Source: Enhydrobacter aerosaccus (lineage in GTDB: Bacteria; Pseudomonadota; Alphaproteobacteria; Reyranellales; Reyranellaceae). From it: a stretch of 64,000 bases of DNA. The DNA lies in contig CAIKZO010000112.1 in NCBI GenBank assembly GCA_903832005.1, forward strand, positions 22,338-86,337, written 5' to 3'. The position numbers and the translations under genes are program-made. Each line of letters begins with the position of its first letter. Position 1 is the first letter of the stretch. Shown here in pieces: positions 23,647 to 32,984 of this stretch. The notes under the pieces are model-generated. The model was not told where the DNA came from. It made no database searches and saw nothing but the letters and a program-made list of their open reading frames with translations.

Positions 23647-23671
23647 CCCCGCCGGAGATGTTTCGGCGGGG
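23647..23671. repeat. 8-bp GC hairpin in the secG-pyrG gap
   Basis: CCCCGCCG, 9-nt loop GAGATGTTT, CGGCGGGG. On the reverse (sense) strand no T-run follows, so it is not a classical terminator. It may be an RNA structure in the pyrG leader. Confidence 0.45.
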
Positions 23672-23698
23672 GGAAAGGTCGGTCCAACGCATCGGTTG

Positions 23699-24100
23699 CT
23701 AGCGGTTGGGCGCGGAGGGCGTGGCCGGTGCCGCGGGCACCGCCGGGGGCGTCGTCGGCCCCCCGGGGGCTGGCAGGCTGCCGCCACCGAGACCCGGCGC
23801 AGGCGTCGTGCCGGCCGGAACGCTATCCATGATCGAACCGCTGGTGCGCGCGGGGCCGGCCAGGCTCCAGGCCATCAGCAGGCTCAGAAAGAAGAAGACG
23901 CCGGCGCAGATCGCCGTGATGCGCGACAGGACGTTGGCCTGTCCTCGCACGGAGAAGAGCGCGTCGGTGCGGCCCATGCCAAGACCGCCGCCCTCGCTGC
24001 GCTGTAGCAGGATGGAGACGATCATGGTGGCGGCGACGCCAACGTGAATGATCAGCAGCACCAGCCGCCAATCGTGAAGAAATGCTCTAACGCTGTCCAT
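23699..24100 (-). CDS. secG: Preprotein translocase subunit SecG
   Basis: Small integral membrane part of the SecYEG channel. It has 133 residues with two membrane segments (about 14-32 and 61-80), separated by the conserved LLQRSEGGGLGMG loop. An unusually Pro/Gly/Ala-rich tail (about 95-133) follows, which is common in alphaproteobacterial SecG. It lies 24 nt after tpiA on the same strand. Confidence 0.96.
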   Translation of the reverse strand: MDSVRAFLHDWRLVLLIIHVGVAATMIVSILLQRSEGGGLGMGRTDALFSVRGQANVLSRITAICAGVFFFLSLLMAWSLAGPARTSGSIMDSVPAGTTPAPGLGGGSLPAPGGPTTPPAVPAAPATPSAPNR

Positions 24101-24124
24101 TTTCAGCCGGGGCTTCTAGCCGCT

Positions 24125-24880
24125 TTAGACGGCCTTGGCGATAGCCAAAAATTCGTCGGCCTTAAGGGCCGCACCGCCGACTAGTGCGCCGTCGACATCT
24201 CCGGCGGCCAGAAGCTCCGCGGCGTTGCTGCCTTTCACCGATCCGCCGTACAGCAAACGGACGCCCGCCGCGCCGGGGACGAGGCCTCCCAGGACCTTGC
24301 GAATATGCGCGTGGGCTGCGGCGACGTCGGGCGTGGTCGGCGTCTTGCCGGTGCCGATCGCCCAGACTGGCTCGTAGGCCACGACCAGCGTAGCCGCGGT
24401 CGCGCCAACGGGAACGCTGCCCTTGAGCTGTGTTTCGAGGACGTCGAAGGCCTTGCCGGCCTCACGCTCGGCCAGGGTCTCGCCGATGCAAACGATCGGC
24501 AGCAGCCCTGCCCGCCACGCCGCCTCGGCCTTGTCGCGCACCACTGCATCGGTCTCGCCGCAATCGGTGCGGCGTTCCGAATGGCCGACGATGACGTGGC
24601 TCGCGCCCACGTCCTTCAGCATTTCCGCCGATACGTCGCCGGTGCAGGCGCCGCTCGCCTTGACGTGACAGTCTTGGCCGCCGACCAGCAGGCCGCTCCC
24701 CTTCACCGCCTCGGCGATGGCCATGAGCAGCGTCACCGGCGGACAGATCAGGACCTCGCGATCGGTCCAGCCGCCCTGCTTCACGCCGGCCGCAACGGCC
24801 TTCGCCAGCGCCAGCGCATCGGCCGTGAGACCGTTCATTTTCCAGTTTCCGGCGATCAGCGGGAGTCGCGTGCGAGCCAT
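24125..24880 (-). CDS. tpiA: Triose-phosphate isomerase
   Basis: Glycolytic interconversion of dihydroxyacetone phosphate and glyceraldehyde 3-phosphate. It has 251 residues. It shows AGNWKMNG with the catalytic lysine, the electrophilic His in IVGHSERR, the catalytic Glu in [14 protein letters not shown], and the phosphate-binding [11 protein letters not shown]. It is divergent from the foldase gene across 117 nt. No strong promoter motif stands out to me in that gap. Confidence 0.99.
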   Translation of the reverse strand: MARTRLPLIAGNWKMNGLTADALALAKAVAAGVKQGGWTDREVLICPPVTLLMAIAEAVKGSGLLVGGQDCHVKASGACTGDVSAEMLKDVGASHVIVGHSERRTDCGETDAVVRDKAEAAWRAGLLPIVCIGETLAEREAGKAFDVLETQLKGSVPVGATAATLVVAYEPVWAIGTGKTPTTPDVAAAHAHIRKVLGGLVPGAAGVRLLYGGSVKGSNAAELLAAGDVDGALVGGAALKADEFLAIAKAV

Positions 24881-24997
24881 GGTCTTCCTCGTTTTTGCTT
24901 GGTCGTGTGTCTAGCGGCGACGGCGTTTGCGGTCAAAGGGCACCGGTGGTAGGCATGCGCCCCTCATAAAAACCCATTTTGACGCGAAGTTCTGCCC

Positions 24998-26938
24998 GTG
25001 AACAAATTCAGAAAATACGCCGGTTACGTCATCATGGCGTTGCTCATGAGCACGCTGATCATCAGCTTTGCTCTGTGGGGCATCGGCGACATGCTGCGCC
25101 AAGGTGGCGCCAGCAGCGAAGTGGCCCACGTGGGCGGCACCCATATTCCGGTCTACGGCTGGGTCGGCGGTACGTCCGTGTCCGTCACTGAAGTCCGCGA
25201 CCTGTTCAACCGCCAGCTCGAACAGATCCAGCGTCAGACCGGCCAACGGCCCGATCCCGAGCAGGCCTTGCGCTACGGCATTCACGTGCGCGCCCTCGAA
25301 GACACCGTCCAGCGCGCGGTCATCGACAACGCGATCCAGGAATACGGCCTCTCGGTTTCCGACGCGGAGGTTCGTGCCGCGATCGCCCGCAATCCTGCCT
25401 TCCAGGGCTCGAACAACGCCTTCGATCCGATCCTTTACAAGAATCGCCTGCAGCAGGCCCGGATCCAGGAAAGCTCCTACGTCGCCGATATCCGCCGCGA
25501 GATCGCCTCAGCCCAGTTGCTCGGCATCATCCACACGCAGGGATTGGCGCCCACGACGTTCCGCGACGACATCTTCAAGATGGAAGGCGAGAAGCGCGTC
25601 GCCGATACGGTCTATGTGCCGGACACCGTGATCGCTACGGTACCGAAGCCCACCGCCGAGCAGCTCAACACCTACTTCGAAGCCAACAAGACCAGGTTCC
25701 AGATCCCGGAGTATCGTGCCTTCTCGTATGTGCTGCTGACCGCCGACGACGTGACCGACCAGGTCAATGTCAGTGCCGACCAGTTGAAGCAGGAATACGA
25801 CGCCCGCCAGGCCGAGTTCGGTGCGCCCGAGAAGCGCGACGTCGACCAGGCGATGGCCGACAGCGAAGACAAGGCGAAGAAGATCATCGCTGCCGCTCAG
25901 GGCGGTAAGTCGCTGGAAGACGCCACGAAGGAAGTGACCGGCGCCGCCGATGGCGTGATCAAGCTCGGCACCGTGATGAAGAAAGACCTGCCGGCCGGCG
26001 CCTTGGCTGACGGCGTGTTCGCCGCCCCCGAGGGCCTCGATCCCACGCCGATCCAGTCGCCGCTCGGCTGGCACGTCGTGCGCATCAACAAGATCGAGGC
26101 GGGCAAGGTCACGTCGTTCGACGAGGTGAAGGATAAACTCACCAAGGACCTCAAGGCGCAGCTCGCGCCCGACATCCTGATCAAGCAGGTGAACGATTTC
26201 GAGCGCGTGCTCAGCAAGACGCAGTCCATGAAAGCGGCAGCCGAAGAGCTGCAGCTCAAGGTCAAGAGCTACGAGAACGTCGATGCGCGCGGCCAGGATG
26301 CGGCCGGCAAGCAGGTCGTGCTGGGACCGGCATCGGCCGAGCTCGTGCAGGCAGCCTTCTCGACGCGCGAAAGCACCGAGAGCGATCTACTGGAGACCCA
26401 GAAGGGCGAGTACTTTGTTGTCCGCACCGATCGCATCACCCCGGCCCGCATCCCCGCCCTCACCGAGGTCGAGGCGAAGGTGACCGAAGCCTGGCAGACC
26501 GAGGAGCGCCGCAAGCTCTCCGATGCCAAGGTCAAGGAAGCTGTCGACAAGGCCAATGCCGGTGGAGACCTTGCCGCGATCGCCAAGGACCTCGGCGTGG
26601 AAATGCGTACGTCCAAGCCGGTGACGCGTTACGACGCCGACGCCGCCAACCAGCTGTCGCAGCAGGCCACGCAGGAAGTGTTCCGCCTGGCCGTCGGCAA
26701 GGTCGCGGCGGTGCGCATCGCCGACGGCAACGTGATCGTCCGGCCCAAGGAAATCCAGCCGGCCGATCTCGCCAAAAGCAAGGAGACGCTCGATCGCTTC
26801 GGCACGCAGCTCGACACCTTGGTCGGCAACGACCTGGTGGCGCAGCTTCTGGGCGCGCTGCGTCAGAAGTACGGCGTGACGGTCGATCAGCCGGCGTTCG
26901 CCCAGGCTTTCTCGCCGCAGCAGCAACAGCAGCAGTAA
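24998..26938 (+). CDS. ppiD: Membrane-anchored peptidyl-prolyl isomerase/foldase (PpiD family)
   Basis: Periplasmic chaperone that helps newly secreted proteins fold at the Sec exit. It has 646 residues from a GTG start, chosen because VNKFRKYAGYVIMALLMSTL gives the expected N-in anchor (membrane segment about 10-30). A SurA-like N-terminal chaperone domain (about 35-200) precedes a parvulin domain (about 240-370, ending SPLGWHVVRI) and a further PPIase-like module. The C-terminus is poly-glutamine (QQQQQQ). trpE begins 4 nt later, a linkage seen in many alphaproteobacteria. Confidence 0.92.
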   Translation: MNKFRKYAGYVIMALLMSTLIISFALWGIGDMLRQGGASSEVAHVGGTHIPVYGWVGGTSVSVTEVRDLFNRQLEQIQRQTGQRPDPEQALRYGIHVRALEDTVQRAVIDNAIQEYGLSVSDAEVRAAIARNPAFQGSNNAFDPILYKNRLQQARIQESSYVADIRREIASAQLLGIIHTQGLAPTTFRDDIFKMEGEKRVADTVYVPDTVIATVPKPTAEQLNTYFEANKTRFQIPEYRAFSYVLLTADDVTDQVNVSADQLKQEYDARQAEFGAPEKRDVDQAMADSEDKAKKIIAAAQGGKSLEDATKEVTGAADGVIKLGTVMKKDLPAGALADGVFAAPEGLDPTPIQSPLGWHVVRINKIEAGKVTSFDEVKDKLTKDLKAQLAPDILIKQVNDFERVLSKTQSMKAAAEELQLKVKSYENVDARGQDAAGKQVVLGPASAELVQAAFSTRESTESDLLETQKGEYFVVRTDRITPARIPALTEVEAKVTEAWQTEERRKLSDAKVKEAVDKANAGGDLAAIAKDLGVEMRTSKPVTRYDADAANQLSQQATQEVFRLAVGKVAAVRIADGNVIVRPKEIQPADLAKSKETLDRFGTQLDTLVGNDLVAQLLGALRQKYGVTVDQPAFAQAFSPQQQQQQ

Positions 26939-26942
26939 GCCG

Positions 26943-28475
26943 ATGACCGTGTCGCCAGAACTCGACGCCTTCACGCGGGTCTACGAGGCCGGCAAACCGC
27001 AGCTTGTTTCGACCAAGCTGGTGGCCGACCTCGAGACGCCGGTCTCCGCCTACCTCAAGCTCGCCGACGGTCGCCCCAACTCGTTCCTGCTGGAATCGGT
27101 CGAGGGCGGCTCGGTGCGCGGCCGCTATTCGATCATCGGCTTCAAGCCCGACGTGATCTGGCGCTGCATCAAGGGCAAGGCCGAGATCAATCGCCGGGCC
27201 CATATCGATACACACAGCTTCGAGCCCCTGCCCGGCCGTCCGCTCGATACGCTGCGGGTGTTGATCCGCGAATGTCAGTTGGACATTCCCGACGGCCTGC
27301 CGCCGATGGCATCCGGCCTGTTCGGCTTCCTGGGCTACGAGATGGTCCGCGACATGGAGCAGTTGCCGACCCAGCATCCCGATCCGTTGAACCTGCCCGA
27401 TGCGATCATGGTACGCCCGACGATCGTCTGCGTGTTCGATCGCCTGGAGGACGTCGTCAACCTGGTGACGCCGGTCTGGCCGCAGGACGGCGTCAGCGCG
27501 CGCGCCGCGTACGAGGCTGCCGCCGAACGCCTGGCCGATGCCGCCGCCAATTTCGAGCGCACGCTGCCCGGCCGCCGCGAAAGCGCCGATGCGCTGGAGC
27601 CGTTGCCCGCGCCGACGCCGAACATGAGCGAGGCCGAGTTCAAGAACATGGTCTCGGTCTGCAAGGAATACATCGCCGCCGGCGATGCCTTCCAGATCGT
27701 ACCGTCGCAGCGTTTCTCCCTGCCGTTCAAGCTGCCGCCGCTGTCGCTCTACCGGTCGCTGCGCCGCATCAACCCTTCGCCGTTCCTGATCTTCTTCGAC
27801 TACGGCGATTTCACCATCGTGGGCTCGAGCCCCGAGATCCTGGTACGCCTGCGCGACAACACCGTCACCATCCGTCCGCTGGCCGGCACGCGGCCGCGCG
27901 GCGCCACGCCGGAAGAGGACAAGCGTCTCGCCGAAGAGCTGCTGGCCGATCCGAAAGAGCGCGCCGAACATCTGATGCTGATCGATCTCGCGCGCAACGA
28001 TGTGGGCCGCGTTTCCAAGATTGGCTCGGTGCGCGTCGTCGAGCAGTTCACGATCGAGAAATACAGCCACGTCCAGCACATCAGCAGCCATGTCGAAGGC
28101 ACGCTGGAGGACGGGCTCGATGCGATCGACGTGCTGAAGGCGGGCTTTCCCGCCGGCACGCTTTCGGGTGCGCCCAAGGTGCGCGCGATGCAGATCATCG
28201 ACGAACTGGAGCCGGTGAGCCGTGGCATCTACGCAGGCTGCGCCGGCTACTTCGCCGCCAACGGCACGATGGACACCTGCATCCTGCTGCGCACCGGCCT
28301 GGTGAAGGACAACACCATGTACGTGCAGGCCGGCGTTGGTGTGGTCGCCGACAGCGACCTCGAGTCGGAGTTCCAGGAAAGCCACCAGAAGGCGCGCGCA
28401 CTCGTTCGCGCGGCGGAAGAAGCCGTGCGCTTCGCTAACGCCGCCAATTGGACGTCCGGCAACACTCGGCGCTAG
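26943..28475 (+). CDS. trpE: Anthranilate synthase component I
   Basis: Makes anthranilate from chorismate with ammonia supplied by TrpG. It has 510 residues. The tryptophan feedback motif is present as SFLLESVEGG near residue 50. The chorismate-binding core contains LAGTRPRGAT, LLADPKERAEHLMLIDLARN and GCAGYFAANG. It follows ppiD by 4 nt with no visible attenuator in between. The normal partner trpG is not next to it but about 34 kb away at 62426. Confidence 0.98.
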   Translation: MTVSPELDAFTRVYEAGKPQLVSTKLVADLETPVSAYLKLADGRPNSFLLESVEGGSVRGRYSIIGFKPDVIWRCIKGKAEINRRAHIDTHSFEPLPGRPLDTLRVLIRECQLDIPDGLPPMASGLFGFLGYEMVRDMEQLPTQHPDPLNLPDAIMVRPTIVCVFDRLEDVVNLVTPVWPQDGVSARAAYEAAAERLADAAANFERTLPGRRESADALEPLPAPTPNMSEAEFKNMVSVCKEYIAAGDAFQIVPSQRFSLPFKLPPLSLYRSLRRINPSPFLIFFDYGDFTIVGSSPEILVRLRDNTVTIRPLAGTRPRGATPEEDKRLAEELLADPKERAEHLMLIDLARNDVGRVSKIGSVRVVEQFTIEKYSHVQHISSHVEGTLEDGLDAIDVLKAGFPAGTLSGAPKVRAMQIIDELEPVSRGIYAGCAGYFAANGTMDTCILLRTGLVKDNTMYVQAGVGVVADSDLESEFQESHQKARALVRAAEEAVRFANAANWTSGNTRR

Positions 28476-28476
28476 G

Positions 28477-28498
28477 GTCTTCTCCAAACGGAGGAGAC
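28477..28498 (+). promoter_or_regulatory. Hairpin enclosing the ribosome-binding site of the enoyl-CoA hydratase
   Basis: GTCTTCTCC (28477-28485), loop AAAC, GGAGGAGAC (28490-28498). In RNA all nine pairs form, one as G-U. The entire Shine-Dalgarno GGAGGAG sits in the 3' arm, 4 nt before the ATG at 28503. This could mask initiation; a thermosensor or trans-acting opener is possible but unproven. Confidence 0.5.
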
Positions 28499-28502
28499 AC
28501 CA

Positions 28503-29315
28503 ATGTCCGAGTGGCAAAAACGCTACCAGCGCCTGTTGTTCGATCGCCCGCATCCCAAGGTGCTGCGCGTCACCATGAACCGGCCGGAAAAATACAACGC
28601 GACCGACGCGATCATGCATCGCGAACTGGTCGACGTGTGGCGCGACATCGACGGTGACGACACGGTCAATTGCGTGATCATCCAGGGCGCGGGCGGCAAG
28701 GTGTTCTCGGCCGGCGGCGACTTCGACATCATCGAAAAGAATATGAAGGATCACAACGCGCTGCTGCGGACGTGGAAGGAAGCGCGCGACATCGTCTACA
28801 ACGTGATCAACTGTTCCAAGCCGATCGTCAGCACCATGCGCGGCCCCGCCGTCGGCGCGGGTCTCGTGGCCGGCATCCTGGCCGACGTGTCGATCGCTTC
28901 GAATAAGGCCAAGATCATCGACGGCCATACGCGGCTGGGCGTCGCCGCGGGCGATCACGCCTGCATCGTCTGGCCGCTGCTCTGCGGCATGGCCAAGGCC
29001 AAGTACTATCTCCTTCTGTGCGAAGCCATCGACGGCGAGGAAGCCGAGCGCATCGGGCTCGTTTCTCTCTGCGTCGAGGACGACCAGCTCGAGGCCAAGG
29101 GCCTCGAAGTCGCGACCAAGCTGGCCGAAGGCGCGCAGAGCTCGATCCGCTTCACCAAGTACGCGCTCAACAACTGGCTGCGCATGATGGGCCCAACCTT
29201 CGATACGTCGCTCGGTCTGGAGATGCTGGGCTTCCTCGGTCCCGACGTGAAGGAAGGCCTCGCGTCGCACCTGGAGAAGCGCAAGCCCAAGTTCGATCCC
29301 TACTCGCCGCTGTGA
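28503..29315 (+). CDS. Enoyl-CoA hydratase/isomerase family protein
   Basis: Crotonase-fold enzyme of 270 residues. The oxyanion-hole loops are [10 protein letters not shown] and [14 protein letters not shown]. At the usual catalytic-glutamate region the sequence reads [18 protein letters not shown], so the first Glu is not clearly present and the exact reaction (hydratase, isomerase or C-C hydrolase) is open. Upstream is trpE, downstream an SDR after 10 nt and a TauD-type dioxygenase, so the three probably form a catabolic operon. Its ribosome site is inside a stable hairpin. Confidence 0.88.
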   Translation: MSEWQKRYQRLLFDRPHPKVLRVTMNRPEKYNATDAIMHRELVDVWRDIDGDDTVNCVIIQGAGGKVFSAGGDFDIIEKNMKDHNALLRTWKEARDIVYNVINCSKPIVSTMRGPAVGAGLVAGILADVSIASNKAKIIDGHTRLGVAAGDHACIVWPLLCGMAKAKYYLLLCEAIDGEEAERIGLVSLCVEDDQLEAKGLEVATKLAEGAQSSIRFTKYALNNWLRMMGPTFDTSLGLEMLGFLGPDVKEGLASHLEKRKPKFDPYSPL

Positions 29316-29325
29316 GGAACGCATC

Positions 29326-30078
29326 ATGCGCGGATTGAAAGGCAAGAACGTCATCGTCACTGGCGGCGGCGGCGCGATCGGCGGCGCGATCTGCCGCCGC
29401 TTTGCGGAGTACGGCGCGCACGTCGGCGTGTTCGACAAGAACCTCGACGGCGCGAACAAGGTCGCGGCCGAGATCAAGGGCTTCGCGTCCGGCGTCGACA
29501 TCGCCGACTACGAAGCCGTCGGTCGCGCCATCGCCCAGTTCGAAAAGGAGGTCGGCCCGACCGACATCCTGGTGAACAACGCGGGCTGGGACAAATTCGC
29601 CAACTTCGTCGATACCACGCCCGACCTCTGGGATACGCTGATCGGCATCAACCTGCGCGGTCCGCTCAACATGAGCCACTTCGTGCTGAAGACCATGGTG
29701 AGTCGCGGCAGCGGCCGCATCGTCAACATCGCCTCCGATGCTGGCCGTGTCGGCTCCTCACAGGAGGCGGTCTATTCGGCCTGCAAGGGCGGCATCATTG
29801 CCTTCACCAAGACGGTGGCACGCGAAGTGGCGCGCAAGGGCATCACCCTGAATGCAGTCTGCCCCGGCCCGACGGACACGCCGCTGCTCGCGGCCGTCGC
29901 CGGCGACGACGAGCGCGGTCAGAAGGTACGCGCGGCGCTTGTTAGCGCGATCCCAATGAAGCGGGTCGGCCAGCCGGAAGATATTCCCGGCGCTGTCTGC
30001 TTCTTGGCCAGCGACGACGCGGCCTTCATCACCGGCCAGACGATCAGCGTGTCGGGCGGCTTGACCATGCACGGCTAG
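29326..30078 (+). CDS. SDR oxidoreductase resembling BadH (2-hydroxycyclohexanecarboxyl-CoA dehydrogenase)
   Basis: NAD-dependent dehydrogenase of 250 residues. The cofactor loop is TGGGGAIGGAICRRF, and the catalytic residues are S137, Y150 and K154. The stretches VNNAGWDKF, IVNIASDAGRVGSS, VCPGPTDTPLL and the end SVSGGLTMHG match what I recall of BadH from the anaerobic/alicyclic benzoate pathway. A 3-hydroxyacyl-CoA-type substrate is therefore plausible. It sits between a crotonase and a dioxygenase gene with short gaps. Assignment to BadH itself is tentative. Confidence 0.88.
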   Translation: MRGLKGKNVIVTGGGGAIGGAICRRFAEYGAHVGVFDKNLDGANKVAAEIKGFASGVDIADYEAVGRAIAQFEKEVGPTDILVNNAGWDKFANFVDTTPDLWDTLIGINLRGPLNMSHFVLKTMVSRGSGRIVNIASDAGRVGSSQEAVYSACKGGIIAFTKTVAREVARKGITLNAVCPGPTDTPLLAAVAGDDERGQKVRAALVSAIPMKRVGQPEDIPGAVCFLASDDAAFITGQTISVSGGLTMHG

Positions 30079-30095
30079 CAGCAGGAGAATTCCAC

Positions 30096-30974
30096 ATGAC
30101 CCAACTCTGGATACAGCCGACCGGCGCCGCGCTTGCGGCCGATGTCTACGGCGTCGACCTCTCGAAGCCGATGGACGACACCACGTTCGACACGATCGCC
30201 AAGGCGTGGGGCGAGCATCTGGTCCTGCGCTTCTCGGGACAGAAGCTCGACGATCCGACCCTGATGAAGTTCAGCGCGCGCTTCGGCGAGCTCGATCGCG
30301 TGCCGGTCGCGGCTGCCGGCCTCGACCGCAAGGACTCGGGCGTCACCGACGAGGCGATCGACTGGGTGGCGGTGATCGCCAGCGTGAAGAAGGACGGCAA
30401 GGCGATGGGCGGCCTCGGCTCCTACGAACTCGTCTGGCACACCGACATGTCCTATAATCCGCTGCCGCCACGCGCGAGCCTGCTCTATGCGCTCGAAGTG
30501 CCACCCGACGGCGGCAACACCGGCTTCCTCAATATGTATGCCGCCTACGAGACGCTGTCGGAAAAACTGAAGCAGGCGATCGAGGGCAAGACTTGTATCC
30601 ACGATTCGAGCCGCAACTCGGCGGGTGAGCTGCGCCGCGGTTTCCAGACCACGCTCGACGTGACCAAAACGCCAGGCGCCGTGCATCCCCTCGTCCGCCT
30701 TCACCCCTTGACCAAGCGCAAGGCGCTGTTCCTCGGACGGCGGCCGGGCGCCTACGTCCATGGCCTGTCCGTCGAAGAGAGCGAAGAGCTGCTGAACGCG
30801 CTGTGGGCGCACGCTACGCAGGAGCGCTTCGCCTGGTACCAGAAGTGGCGGATCGGCGATCTCGTGATGTGGGACAACCGCTGCGTCATGCATCGTCGCG
30901 ACGCCTTCGACGAGAGCCTGCGCCGCCTGATGCATCGCACGCAGATCGTGGGTGAACCGGTGCTGGCCGGCTGA
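30096..30974 (+). CDS. TauD/TfdA-family Fe(II)/2-oxoglutarate dioxygenase
   Basis: Non-heme iron oxygenase coupling 2-oxoglutarate decarboxylation to substrate hydroxylation. It has 292 residues. The facial triad is H115 and D117 in VWHTDMSYN, and H266 in NRCVMHRRDAF; an arginine for 2-oxoglutarate lies in the following helix (SLRRLMHRT). The family covers taurine, 2,4-D and other sulfonate/aryl-ether substrates; none can be chosen from sequence. It is last in the crotonase-SDR-dioxygenase set, 17 nt after the SDR. Confidence 0.92.
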   Translation: MTQLWIQPTGAALAADVYGVDLSKPMDDTTFDTIAKAWGEHLVLRFSGQKLDDPTLMKFSARFGELDRVPVAAAGLDRKDSGVTDEAIDWVAVIASVKKDGKAMGGLGSYELVWHTDMSYNPLPPRASLLYALEVPPDGGNTGFLNMYAAYETLSEKLKQAIEGKTCIHDSSRNSAGELRRGFQTTLDVTKTPGAVHPLVRLHPLTKRKALFLGRRPGAYVHGLSVEESEELLNALWAHATQERFAWYQKWRIGDLVMWDNRCVMHRRDAFDESLRRLMHRTQIVGEPVLAG

Positions 30975-30997
30975 TGAAGGCCCACTAAGAGAGTGTT

Positions 30998-31081
30998 GCT
31001 GGGGGGCGCGTCACTCCAGTGATGCGTCATGCGGCCAGCCAGCAGCCCTTGATCGCGCCACTGGAGTGGCGCGCCCCCAGC
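30998..31081. repeat. Long imperfect inverted repeat between convergent genes
   Basis: Left arm 30998-31021 (GCTGGGGGGCGCGTCACTCC then AGTG) pairs with right arm 31059-31081 (CACTGGAGTGGCGCGCCCCC then AGC), with one bulged G and one mismatch. The 37-nt centre contains a further GGCCAGCC element. There is no T-run. The structure resembles a mobile REP/palindromic unit or a bidirectional transcription barrier between the dioxygenase and the ABC transporter. Confidence 0.7.
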
Positions 31082-31085
31082 GGCC

Positions 31086-32945
31086 TTAGCGATAGCCTGC
31101 GGCCTGCAGCTCGAACAGTTCGGAATAGAGGCCTGGCCTCGACACCAGCTCCTCATGCGTGCCGGTGGCCTCCACCTTCCCGTCCGCGAGCACGAAGATG
31201 CGGTCGGCCATGCGTACACTCGAAAAGCGGTGCGAGATCAGCACGGCGGTCTTGCCCTGGCTCAGCTCCTTGAAGCGCTGGAAGACTTCGAACTCGGCCC
31301 GCGCGTCGAGCGCCGCCGTCGGCTCGTCGAGGATCAGCACCTCGGCCTCGCGCATATAGGCGCGGGCGATCGCGACTTTCTGCCATTCGCCACCCGACAG
31401 TTCGACGCCGTTCTTGAAGCGCTTGCCGATCCGTTGCGCATATCCGCCAGGCAGGCGCTGGATCACCTGGTCGGCCTGGCTGCGCTCGGCGGCGCGCTCG
31501 ACGCGCGCGTGGTCGTCGCGCGCCTCGATGCGGCCGACGGCGATGTTGTCGCCCGCCGTGAAGTTGTAGCGCACGAAATCCTGGAAGATGACGCCCATGC
31601 TGCCGCGCAGCGCTTCAAGGTCGTAGTCGCGCAGGTCGCGGCCATCGAGCAGGATGCGGCCCTCGTCGGGGTCGTAGAGCCGGGTCAGCAGCTTCACCAA
31701 GGTGGTCTTGCCGGCGCCGTTCTCGCCAACCAGCGCCACCACCTCACCCGCCTGCAGCGTGAAGTTCAGGTGCCGCACCGCCCAGCGCTCGGCGCCGGGG
31801 TAGATGAAGCCCACGTCCTCGAACACGAAGCCCTCGCGAATCGGATGTGGAAAGGGTGCGGGGTCCTGCGGCGACAAGATCTCCGGCTTCGTGTCGAAGA
31901 AGGAGAAGAGGTCGCTGAGGTAGAGCGCCTGCCCTGCCGTCGACGAGAAGCCCGTCAGCAGCCCTTCCAGCAAGGTGCGCAAGCGCAGGAAGGAACCCGA
32001 CAGGAACGCGAGATCGCCGACCGTGAACTCGCCCTCCAATGTACGCCAGGCGATGTAGGCATAGGCCGCGTAGTACCCAATCGTGCCGAGGGTCGTGAAC
32101 ACGCCGCCCCACGCGGCGCGGCGGATCGCGAGATTGCGGTTGGCGTCGTAGAAACTCTTGGCAAGGCGCTTGTAGTGTTCGATCAGGAAGCCGTTCAGGC
32201 CGAAGATCTTCACTTCCTTGACTGTCTCGGCGCTGGCCGCCGTCTGCCGCACATAGTCGAGCTCGCGCCGCTCGGGCGTGCGGCCGAAGTCGAGAGTGTA
32301 GGTCTGGGCGTTGAAATGCGCCTCGCCCAGGAACGCCGGGATAAGCGCCACGAGCAGCAGCACGATCAGCCACGGCGCATAGACCAGCAGGCCCGCGGCG
32401 AAGCTCGCCACCGTGACCAGGTCCTGCGCCTGGCTGAAGAGCTGGCCCATCAGCGTGAGCCGGCCGCTGGTCTGGCGTCGCGCGCGCTCGAGCTGGTCCT
32501 GGAACTCGGCATCCTCGAAATCCTCGAGGTCGAGCGTGGCGGCATGCTCCATCAGACGCACGCTGGAGGAGTTGCTCACCCGCTCCGACAACAGGCTGTC
32601 GACCAGCGACACCACCCGACCCAGCACGTCCGACAGAACGGCGAGCCCAAACTCCGCTAGCAACAGCATCGCCAGTCCCGTCAACAGACCGCTCGCCAGC
32701 CAATCGTGGACCGTCACCGGCCGCGCCGGCATCGCCACCAGCCTCACCACATCGTCAATGATCAGCTTGCCGATATAGAGGCTTATCACCGGCAGGAGCG
32801 CGCGCACGAGGCGCAGCAACACGAGTCCCATCGTGAGGCCGGGGCTCGTGCGCCAGACCATGGACACGAACGGGCGCAAGGTGCGCAGCGCGCCGAAACG
32901 CTCCCGGAAGGTGCGCGGGTTAGGAATCGTTCGGGGATCGCTCAC
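31086..32945 (-). CDS. ABC exporter, fused permease and ATPase
   Basis: Half-transporter of 619 residues, MsbA/lipid-or-peptide exporter type. The N-terminal membrane domain (about 25-340) holds roughly six segments, including PVISLYIGKLIIDDVV and LLTGLAMLLLAEFGLAVL. The ATPase domain (about 370-600) has Walker A GENGAGKTT, signature LSGGEWQK and Walker B VLILDEPTAALD. The start is GTG 32945 (SDPRTIPNP). It probably works as a homodimer; substrate is unknown. It is convergent with the dioxygenase gene and tail-to-head with the aldo-keto reductase operon. Confidence 0.93.
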   Translation of the reverse strand: MSDPRTIPNPRTFRERFGALRTLRPFVSMVWRTSPGLTMGLVLLRLVRALLPVISLYIGKLIIDDVVRLVAMPARPVTVHDWLASGLLTGLAMLLLAEFGLAVLSDVLGRVVSLVDSLLSERVSNSSSVRLMEHAATLDLEDFEDAEFQDQLERARRQTSGRLTLMGQLFSQAQDLVTVASFAAGLLVYAPWLIVLLLVALIPAFLGEAHFNAQTYTLDFGRTPERRELDYVRQTAASAETVKEVKIFGLNGFLIEHYKRLAKSFYDANRNLAIRRAAWGGVFTTLGTIGYYAAYAYIAWRTLEGEFTVGDLAFLSGSFLRLRTLLEGLLTGFSSTAGQALYLSDLFSFFDTKPEILSPQDPAPFPHPIREGFVFEDVGFIYPGAERWAVRHLNFTLQAGEVVALVGENGAGKTTLVKLLTRLYDPDEGRILLDGRDLRDYDLEALRGSMGVIFQDFVRYNFTAGDNIAVGRIEARDDHARVERAAERSQADQVIQRLPGGYAQRIGKRFKNGVELSGGEWQKVAIARAYMREAEVLILDEPTAALDARAEFEVFQRFKELSQGKTAVLISHRFSSVRMADRIFVLADGKVEATGTHEELVSRPGLYSELFELQAAGYR

Positions 32946-32984
32946 GTAAACTGACTATTGAGGGACCGGATTGCGGCCCAATAT

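Noticed and set aside
26532..29501. 989-codon open frame on the minus strand opposite ppiD, trpE and the crotonase
   Set aside because: Covers coding sequence of certain genes; translation is Arg/Asp/His-rich without motifs.
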